Assembly: GCA_017958015.1 (NCBI GenBank)
Contig: JAGDDM010000165.1
Span: forward strand, 1-7,030
Reading direction: 5' to 3'
Length of the DNA: 7,030 nt
Source of the DNA: Abditibacteriota bacterium
GTDB taxonomy: Bacteria > Armatimonadota > UBA5829
Part shown: piece after piece, positions 1-5,158 of the stretch
How the letters are laid out: every line of letters starts with the position of its first letter
Numbering within the stretch: position 1 is the first letter of the stretch
The notes under the pieces: model-generated
What the model was told of the DNA's origin: nothing
Seen by the model: only the letters and a program-made list of their open reading frames with translations
Databases searched by the model: none
Program-made: the position numbers and the translations under genes

Positions 1-627
1 GCCCACGACGACACATATCCCTCCGCCGTGCCGCTGGGAAACTATCAGGTCGCGAGCGTGTACGGATTTTTTTGGTTGGGTACCGTCAGCGGCGAGGTTT
101 CCGGCAGCCTTTTCAACGTTTACGAAAAGGGCGGCCTGTGGCCCTACGTGGGAGATAAAGATGTTTACGTTTGCCCCTCCGACTACAATCAGAATCTGCA
201 AAGATATAACGCCGGCGTGAACTTCGATAAAAAGACGAAGCGTCCCTTCGGACTCAGCTACGGTATGAACCTGCACCTGACGAACACCGGCGTCTACGGC
301 AGATTCCTGAAGAGCAGCGAAGTCAAGTATCCCGCCGAGACGGTTCTCTTTGTGGATGAGGGCGGCGGTGTCATCCGAAACAACAGCGCCGCCACCTTTC
401 CCATTTGCGACGGCCACTTCGGACCGGCCATCGACTGGCCCACAAAGGTCCACTACGGCGGAACAAACTTTACTTTCTGCGACGGTCACGCCCAGTGGGT
501 GAAAATGTCCTACGATGGCTACGGCAAACTCATTTGGTACACGGATCCGAGCACCGGCGAGCCTTGGAGAGTTCCGAATTCTTGGGATTTCAAAAAAGTT
601 ATCGACGCGCCGAGAGTGAGCCATTAG
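1..627 (+). CDS. Prepilin-type H-X9-DG domain protein (DUF1559-like), 5'-truncated
   Basis: This is the C-terminal 208 residues of a protein whose start lies outside the window; the frame is open from base 1 and ends at TAG (625-627). The GTG at 28 should not be taken as the start, because the codons before it (AHDDTYPSA) read as normal family sequence. The family signature is visible: in fragment numbering, His151, nine residues, then Asp161-Gly162 (HYGGTNFTFCDGHAQW), preceded by a CPSD motif (58-61), SYGMN (86-90) and a VLFVDEGGG strand. Known members carry an N-terminal type IV pilin/T2SS pseudopilin cleavage site and one membrane helix, and are presumed exported; that N-terminus is not visible here. 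Their function is poorly defined and they occur in large paralogous sets in Lentisphaerae, Planctomycetes and Verrucomicrobia. A tail of about 45 residues follows the motif. The gene ends at a strong terminator and converges on the leftward operon. Confidence 0.85.
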   Translation, partial: AHDDTYPSAVPLGNYQVASVYGFFWLGTVSGEVSGSLFNVYEKGGLWPYVGDKDVYVCPSDYNQNLQRYNAGVNFDKKTKRPFGLSYGMNLHLTNTGVYGRFLKSSEVKYPAETVLFVDEGGGVIRNNSAATFPICDGHFGPAIDWPTKVHYGGTNFTFCDGHAQWVKMSYDGYGKLIWYTDPSTGEPWRVPNSWDFKKVIDAPRVSH

Positions 628-642
628 CGCCGACCCGAAATC

Positions 643-679
643 AAAAAAATCGGCCCCGCAAGGGGTCGATTATTTTTTT
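643..679. terminator. Bidirectional intrinsic terminator with GCAA tetraloop
   Basis: A 9-bp stem (649-657 with 662-670; one G-T pair, the rest Watson-Crick) closes a GCAA loop of the GNRA type. It is flanked by seven A (643-649) on the left and, after TA, seven T (673-679) on the right. Read rightward it ends in a U-run and can stop transcription of the H-X9-DG gene. Read leftward the A-run becomes a U-run and can stop the ABC/kinase operon. The TAA stop of the kinase gene (670-672, minus strand) sits at the foot of the stem, and the T-run encodes the kinase's last lysines. Confidence 0.88.
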
Positions 680-1359
680 CCTCCGGAGAGGAGTTTGAAT
701 ATTTTCTTCAGTGGGTTTCCCACGGCCTTGGCGGCCCGTTCCAGGGGGAAGACTTTTTTGGCTTCCTCCAGCTCCTCCGTTGTCAGAAGGTCCGGCCGTT
801 TTTTGCTTATTACCCGCAGCACCGCGTTTGCGTCGGCGCTCTCGAATTGATTGTAAAACCAGGTGTGGAGGGCGTTTTTGCCCTTAATCATGGCGGCGGC
901 GAAGTCGATGATGTGGGGTTTACCGTCCTTGCGCCGCATGTAGTTGCCCATGCACCGCAGGTCGCAGTGGGCCACGTTCCGTTTGTGAATCTCCTCCACG
1001 ATATGTTTGAATCCGTCGAAAAGCTCCTCCGTCAGGAGTTTTTTGTCGCTTATTTTATCCAGGGACTGTCCCTCCACGTACTCCATGGCGAAGGCGTATC
1101 TGTCGATTATCTGAATGGGGTTCGGCACGCCCTCAACGTCCCGCAGCAGCTCCAAAACCTCGTATTCTCTGGCAATCATAATGGGTCCCAGGGTGAACTT
1201 GAAGAAGGTGCCGCTTTTTTTGAAGTCCTTCACGATGATTTTGCTTCCGTCGGCCATGAGCACAAGGCGCAGGTCCGGGCGGGTGCCCCCCGCTTTGCGG
1301 AAGTAGTCGATTGTGCGGATTTGGATATATTCTCTTGTGAGTTTAAGTTCTTCCGTCAT
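670..1359 (-). CDS. Small RIO/lipopolysaccharide-kinase-like phosphotransferase
   Basis: This is a 229-residue single-domain protein with a minimal protein-kinase-like fold, probably cytoplasmic, with no signal peptide or membrane helix. The usual landmarks are in order: ATP-binding Lys44 (IIVKDF), a helix-C-like acidic pair Glu65/Glu67 (AREYEVL), a hinge-like MEYVEG (92-97), catalytic loop His131-Cys-Asp133-Leu-Arg to Asn139, and metal-binding Asp152 in IIDFAAA. The region after it, with Asp176 and VLRVISKKRPDLLT, resembles small bacterial kinases of the RIO1/InaA/KdkA group. Those act on proteins or on lipopolysaccharide sugars; the substrate here cannot be read from sequence. The C-terminus is basic (KKIFKLLSGGKK) and might touch membrane or nucleic acid. 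The start ATG overlaps the stop of the upstream ABC gene as ATGA (1356-1359), so translation is probably coupled. No internal promoter is evident. An aminoglycoside-phosphotransferase-like role is possible but less likely, as the HGDLHPGN-type loop is absent. Confidence 0.72.
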   Translation of the reverse strand: MTEELKLTREYIQIRTIDYFRKAGGTRPDLRLVLMADGSKIIVKDFKKSGTFFKFTLGPIMIAREYEVLELLRDVEGVPNPIQIIDRYAFAMEYVEGQSLDKISDKKLLTEELFDGFKHIVEEIHKRNVAHCDLRCMGNYMRRKDGKPHIIDFAAAMIKGKNALHTWFYNQFESADANAVLRVISKKRPDLLTTEELEEAKKVFPLERAAKAVGNPLKKIFKLLSGGKK

Positions 1360-3146
1360 GATTTGTAAAGCCTCGCGTATGTTCCGCCGGCGGAGATAAG
1401 GTCTCCGTGGCTGCCCCGCTCGACGATTTCCCCGTTTTCCAAAACGAGAATCTCGTCCGCTTCCCGGATGGTGTTCAGTCGGTGGGCGATGATAAATGTG
1501 GTTCTGCCTTTCATGAGCGCCCGGAAGGCGTCCTGAATATATTTCTCCGTCAGGGTGTCGACGGAACTTGTTGCCTCGTCCAAAATGAGAATAGAGGGAT
1601 CCGCCAAAATCGTCCGGGCGATGGCCAAGAGCTGCCGCTGTCCGTGGCTGAGATTGGAGCCGGAATCCGCCAGCACCGTGCGGTAGCCCAGGGGCATTTT
1701 CTCGATGAAGGGGGCGGCGTTGGCAAGTCTCGCCGCTTCCCGCACTTCCTCGTCGGTGGCGTCCGGTTTGCCGTAGCGGATATTATCCGCCACCGTGCCG
1801 GTGAAGAGGTATGTGTCCTGAAGCACGATGCCCAGTTTGGAGCGCAGGGAGTCCCGGTTGATGTCCCGAATGTCCTTGCCGTCCACGGTGATGACGCCGG
1901 AGTCGATGTCGTAGAACCGGGTGAGAAGATTTATAACCGTGGTTTTGCCCGCGCCGGTGGTGCCCACAAGGGCGGTCTGCTTGCCGGCGGGAGCGTCGAA
2001 GGAGATGTTTTTCAGCACCACCTTGTCCGGGTCGTAGCCGAAGGTCACGTTGTCGAATATGACGTCGCCTTTGACGAAGTCCACGTCCGTGTCCGTTTCG
2101 TCGTCCGTCTCCCGGGGCTCGTCCAGAACCTCAAAAACTCTGGCGGCGCCGGCGATGGCGGACTGAATGGTACCGTAGACGTTGGCGATTTCGTTGAGGG
2201 GCCGGCTGACGCGCTCGGCGTATGTAATCATGGTAGCCACCATACCCACGGTGACGATATCTTTGGCGGCCAGGTACGCCCCGGCTCCGGCGGTAATGGC
2301 GATGTTCAGGTTGCGGAACATGTTCATGCAGGGACCCATGACGCCCACGGCGATGAGAGCCCGGATGGCGTCTCCCTTAAGATCTTCCGCCGCCTCCTCC
2401 GTTTTGCCTATAACGTGTTTCCCCAGGCCCAGAGATATGACCGCCCGGTTGTTGCCGATGCTCTCCTGAATAACGGAGTTCAGCACACCCAAATCCGCCT
2501 GCCGCTTTTTGAAGTTCTTGCGGCTCTTGGCGGCGATGATTCTGCCGGTGACGAAAACAAGAGGCATGGTGGTCATGCAGATGCAGGCCATGATGACATT
2601 GAGTTTCAGCATCACGCAGAAGGTGCCCACAAGGAAGCACACGGAGGTGATGAGCTGGGATATGCTGTCGCCCAGAGTGGAGCTGATTGTGTCCGCGTCG
2701 TTTGTCATGCGGCTCATGAGGTCGCCCTTGGGACGGCTGTCGAAGTACCGCAGGGGGAGCCGCTGTATTCGGGCGAAAAGGTCCCGTCGAAGATCCCTTA
2801 CCGCTCCCTGAGCCGCCCGGGTCATGTACTTGCCCTGAAGCCAGACGAAGTAGGAAATAATGAAGTTGAGCACAAAGAGAATCGATACCGCCTTCATGAG
2901 CCCGGGTATGTCGCCGTTGGCGATGCGGTCGATTCCCAGACCGATGAGATAGGGGCTGGCGACGTTGATTGACACTATACCCAAAGAGGCCAGCATGCCG
3001 ATAATCATGTCCTTGCGGTAGGCGCTCATGTATCTCCAAAGCCGCTTTATGACGGAGCGCTTGCCGGATTTCAGTACCTCCGGCTCCTTGGCGAAGTTGT
3101 TCCATCTGCCCTTGAACGCGGGGGCGTCGTTTCGCTGTTTAGCCAT
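1356..3146 (-). CDS. ABC exporter half-transporter, catalytically competent subunit (TM288/BmrD-like)
   Basis: This 596-residue inner-membrane protein has a cytoplasmic extension of about 45 residues, a six-helix type IV exporter domain (about 46-310) and a C-terminal ATPase domain (about 360-596). ATPase motifs: Walker A GTTGAGKT (395-402), Q-loop Gln443, signature LSHGQ (499-503), Walker B ILILDE with Asp523-Glu524, D-loop SVD (528-530) and switch His555. The catalytic Glu and His are intact, but the second signature residue is His instead of Gly. That combination marks the partner that supplies the working Walker A/B site in heterodimeric exporters, such as Thermotoga TM288 or Bacillus BmrD. 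It is encoded directly after the degenerate partner, overlapping it by 8 bp (3139-3146), and has a good ribosome site, AAGGGGG, 9 nt before ATG. Family substrates include drugs, lipids and peptides; the specific substrate is unknown. A homodimer is unlikely given the motif pattern. Confidence 0.93.
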   Translation of the reverse strand: MAKQRNDAPAFKGRWNNFAKEPEVLKSGKRSVIKRLWRYMSAYRKDMIIGMLASLGIVSINVASPYLIGLGIDRIANGDIPGLMKAVSILFVLNFIISYFVWLQGKYMTRAAQGAVRDLRRDLFARIQRLPLRYFDSRPKGDLMSRMTNDADTISSTLGDSISQLITSVCFLVGTFCVMLKLNVIMACICMTTMPLVFVTGRIIAAKSRKNFKKRQADLGVLNSVIQESIGNNRAVISLGLGKHVIGKTEEAAEDLKGDAIRALIAVGVMGPCMNMFRNLNIAITAGAGAYLAAKDIVTVGMVATMITYAERVSRPLNEIANVYGTIQSAIAGAARVFEVLDEPRETDDETDTDVDFVKGDVIFDNVTFGYDPDKVVLKNISFDAPAGKQTALVGTTGAGKTTVINLLTRFYDIDSGVITVDGKDIRDINRDSLRSKLGIVLQDTYLFTGTVADNIRYGKPDATDEEVREAARLANAAPFIEKMPLGYRTVLADSGSNLSHGQRQLLAIARTILADPSILILDEATSSVDTLTEKYIQDAFRALMKGRTTFIIAHRLNTIREADEILVLENGEIVERGSHGDLISAGGTYARLYKS

Positions 3147-4869
3147 TTAACGTTTCCCCCTTGTTCTGAGATTCGGCTATGCGCCGGAAAACTTCGCAGC
3201 TTTTCGCCAACTCCTCGTATGTTCCCAGACCGGCGATGCCGCCCTTATCCAGGACGAGAACCCTGTCCGCGTCTTTCGCGGTGGTGAGGCGCTGGGCCAC
3301 GATAACTTTCGTGCAATTCATGTTTTCCAGGGCGGCGAGGAGTTTCCGCTCCGTGGTCATATCAAGGGCGGAGGTGCAGTCGTCGAAGATGAGTATCGCC
3401 GGCTTCGCCGCCAGCGCCCGGGCGATGGTGAGCCGCTGCCGCTGACCGCCGGAGAGGTTCACGCCGTTTTGGCCGAGAACCGTGTCCGCCCCCTCGCTTA
3501 AGTTCGTGACGAAGTCGTAGGCTTGGGCGGCTTTGAGAGCCTCGTCGATATCATTGTCGTCGGCCTCCGGATTGCCGTAGCGGATGTTCTCCCGAACGGT
3601 GCCGGAGAAGAGCATCGTTTTCTGCATGACTATGGCGATGTGTTTGCGGAGGAAATCAAAGGAGATGTCCCGCACGTTTACGCCGTCAATCAGCAGGTTT
3701 CCGGCGGCGGTGTCGTAGAGCCGGGGAATGAGGTTCACCAAGGTGGACTTGCCGGAGCCCGTCTCGCCCATTACAACAAGTTTCTCACCGGGCTTTACGG
3801 TGAATGATATGTTTTCCAATATGGGAGCGCCGGAGTAGGCGGCGGTTACGTTGTCGAAAGTTATCTCGCCCCGAACATCCTTCGGGTCCGCGGGGGCGGC
3901 GGATTCGGTGATGCTCGGTTGCGTGTCCATCACCTCAATGATTCTGTCCGCGGAGACGCCGGCCCGGGAGAGGCGGGAAATAATCATGCCCATCATCGTC
4001 ATGGAACCGGCGGTTTGGGTGAGGTAGGTTATGAAGGCCAGCACGCCGCCCACTTCCATGGACTTGTGAACCACCACCAAATTGCCGCCGAACCAGAGAG
4101 CGCAGACGATGGCGGTGTTGATTGCCAGAAACATAATGGGGAAGATGGTTATCATGAGCATGATAACCGCGACGTTGGAGCGGTAGAGGTTGTCGTTGGA
4201 TACGGCGAACCGGTCCTCCTCGTAGCCGGAGCGGACGAAGGCCTTTATGACCCGTATGCCGGAGAGGTTTTCCTCTATAACGGAATTAATTTTGTCGATG
4301 CGCTTCTGAACGAGAGAAAAGAGGGGCAGACCCCGCTTGTTGATGAGCCACAGCATGAATATAATGAAGGGCAGCAGGAGAATAAACATCACCGCCAGCT
4401 TCGGGGAGGTCACAACCGCCATAAAAAGACTGCCGATAACCAAAAGGGGCGAGCGGACAAGCATCCGCAGAAGCATGATTATGGCTTCCTGCAACTGGTC
4501 GATGTCGTTGGTGAGGCGGGTAATGAGGGAACCCCGCTCGAGTTTGTCGCAGTCCGCGGCGGAGAGGGTCTGAATGTGGGAAAAAAGTTTGTTTCGGGTC
4601 TCCGTGCCGATGCAGATGGCCGCCAGAGTGGAGAAAATCGTGCAGCCCACACCGCCGATGACGCCCAGGAGAGCGGCGCCCAGCATCTTGGCGGAGGTGT
4701 GCAAAACGTAGGCCGTGTCCCGATTGGCGATTCCGATGTCGATTATCTTCTGGGTGAACCGGGGCTGGGCAAGGTCCATCGTCACCTCAAGCATCATAAA
4801 CAGAGGCGAGAGAATGACGAATATCATATAGGGTTTTATGTAGGGAAAGAGCTTCTTTATCGTGTTCAT
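3139..4869 (-). CDS. ABC exporter half-transporter, degenerate-site subunit (TM287/BmrC-like)
   Basis: This is the first gene of the leftward operon: 576 residues, with six predicted membrane helices (about 13-34, 60-88, 132-153, 157-177, 235-260, 272-295) followed by an ATPase domain from about 334. Motifs: Walker A GETGSGKST (368-376), Q-loop Gln416, canonical signature LSGGQ (472-476), Walker B ILIFDD (492-497) and VAQRL near 524-528. Two catalytic positions are changed: the general-base Glu is Asp497 and the switch His is Gln526. These are the known substitutions of the non-hydrolysing half-site in heterodimeric exporters such as TM287. The intact LSGGQ completes the active site of the partner encoded downstream. 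The start ATG (4867-4869) begins at a typical short N-terminus (MNTIKKLFPYIKPY); its ribosome site is weak (AAGTAAG directly before ATG). The operon order, degenerate then competent subunit, matches the Thermotoga and Bacillus pairs. The transported substrate is not predictable. Confidence 0.93.
   Translation of the reverse strand: MNTIKKLFPYIKPYMIFVILSPLFMMLEVTMDLAQPRFTQKIIDIGIANRDTAYVLHTSAKMLGAALLGVIGGVGCTIFSTLAAICIGTETRNKLFSHIQTLSAADCDKLERGSLITRLTNDIDQLQEAIIMLLRMLVRSPLLVIGSLFMAVVTSPKLAVMFILLLPFIIFMLWLINKRGLPLFSLVQKRIDKINSVIEENLSGIRVIKAFVRSGYEEDRFAVSNDNLYRSNVAVIMLMITIFPIMFLAINTAIVCALWFGGNLVVVHKSMEVGGVLAFITYLTQTAGSMTMMGMIISRLSRAGVSADRIIEVMDTQPSITESAAPADPKDVRGEITFDNVTAAYSGAPILENISFTVKPGEKLVVMGETGSGKSTLVNLIPRLYDTAAGNLLIDGVNVRDISFDFLRKHIAIVMQKTMLFSGTVRENIRYGNPEADDNDIDEALKAAQAYDFVTNLSEGADTVLGQNGVNLSGGQRQRLTIARALAAKPAILIFDDCTSALDMTTERKLLAALENMNCTKVIVAQRLTTAKDADRVLVLDKGGIAGLGTYEELAKSCEVFRRIAESQNKGETLNG
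3156..3162 (-). promoter_or_regulatory. Ribosome binding site of the second ABC gene
   Basis: On the minus strand AAGGGGG lies 9 nt before the ATG at 3146, inside the end of the preceding ABC gene. It supports the chosen start, and with the 8-bp overlap it suggests translational coupling of the two exporter halves. Confidence 0.65.
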
Positions 4870-4883
4870 CTTACTTGATATAT

Positions 4884-4889
4884 ATTATA
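4884..4889 (-). promoter_or_regulatory. Possible -10 box for the ABC/kinase operon
   Basis: A perfect TATAAT on the minus strand lies 14 nt before the ATG of the first ABC gene, in a very AT-rich stretch (4877-4898). No good -35 box sits 16-18 bp upstream; a T-run at 4907-4912 is the only candidate. Use of this box would leave a leader of only 7-8 nt. An overlapping TATGAT (4889-4894) would give a slightly longer leader. Some promoter is needed here because the operon's first gene starts at 4869, but the exact site is uncertain. Confidence 0.35.
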
Positions 4890-4935
4890 TCATATTTTGC
4901 CCGAGGAAAAAACCCGAAAACATTGTGAAAAACCG

Positions 4936-4964
4936 TTGACATCGAGCGTGGGAGATGCTATATT
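4936..4964 (+). promoter_or_regulatory. Strong sigma70-type promoter of the uxaE-like operon
   Basis: A perfect -35 TTGACA (4936-4941), a 17-bp spacer and -10 TATATT (4959-4964, five of six consensus bases) are preceded by the extended -10 dinucleotide TG at 4956-4957. The start of transcription should fall near 4971. This leaves about 188 nt of untranslated leader before the ATG at 5159, and the promoter diverges from the leftward operon. Confidence 0.75.
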
Positions 4965-4989
4965 TATATCATAAAACGGGCGTGCGATA

Positions 4990-5007
4990 TTCGGACTCGA
5001 GTCCGAA
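4990..5007. promoter_or_regulatory. 18-bp perfect palindrome, candidate operator
   Basis: TTCGGACTCGAGTCCGAA is fully self-complementary and lies about 20-37 bases after the predicted transcription start. It is an even-length palindrome with a central CG, a layout shared by many LacI-family operators, so repressor binding just downstream of the promoter is plausible. In RNA it could also fold as a short hairpin. No regulator gene is in the window. Confidence 0.5.
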
Positions 5008-5046
5008 ACACTTAAAGTACTCGATTCCCGAAGATGCGCGCAAGTC

Positions 5047-5086
5047 CGGACAATTTCCGCAGCGGATTTTGTTCCGTGTTTATTTT
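5047..5086 (+). promoter_or_regulatory. Leader hairpin with U-rich tail, possible attenuator
   Basis: Bases 5047-5053 can pair with 5069-5076 (with one bulged T). Inside this, 5056-5059 pair with 5063-5066 around a CAG loop. The structure is followed by TGTTTATTTT (5077-5086). The shape resembles a weak intrinsic terminator within the uxaE leader, but the stem has an internal mismatch and the tail is interrupted, so a regulatory function is only a possibility. Confidence 0.3.
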
Positions 5087-5120
5087 CCGAGTGACCACGG
5101 AAGAGCATCTGTAATTATTA

Positions 5121-5142
5121 CTCCGCCGAGTACGGCGGAGGG
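5121..5142 (+). promoter_or_regulatory. Leader hairpin overlapping the likely ribosome binding site of the uxaE-like gene
   Basis: CTCCGCCG (5121-5128) and CGGCGGAG (5133-5140) form a perfect 8-bp GC-rich stem with an AGTA loop. The only strong Shine-Dalgarno-like sequence before the gene, GGAGGG (5137-5142), is mostly within the 3' arm, so folding would hide it. It lies 16 nt before the ATG, further than usual. No T-run follows, so it is not a normal terminator. Confidence 0.5.
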
Positions 5143-5158
5143 AATCGGGTAATTTATC

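Noticed and set aside
28..30. GTG at 28 as the true start of the H-X9-DG protein gene
   Set aside because: The frame is open back to base 1 and the upstream residues (DDTYPSA) fit the family's usual sequence after the pilin helix. The gene is simply cut by the window edge.
1407..2972. A 521-codon plus-strand open frame opposite the second ABC gene
   Set aside because: It is antisense to a gene with every ABC motif in place. Its product is low-complexity (rich in Gly, His, Asp, Val) with no recognisable domain, as expected from the mirror frame of GC-rich coding DNA.
3919..4878. A 319-codon plus-strand open frame opposite the first ABC gene
   Set aside because: It is also a mirror frame: His/Gly/Glu-rich, no domain, and no credible ribosome site. 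It overlaps the ABC membrane domain and start codon.
5034..5114. A 26-codon leader-peptide-like frame (starting MRASPDNF) in the uxaE leader
   Set aside because: It has no Shine-Dalgarno site, no run of regulatory codons of one amino acid, and no clear link to the attenuator-like hairpin. It is probably chance.
4955..5152. A 65-codon open frame in the divergent intergenic region
   Set aside because: Its ATG lies within the promoter, upstream of the predicted transcription start near 4971. It has no ribosome site and no recognisable product.
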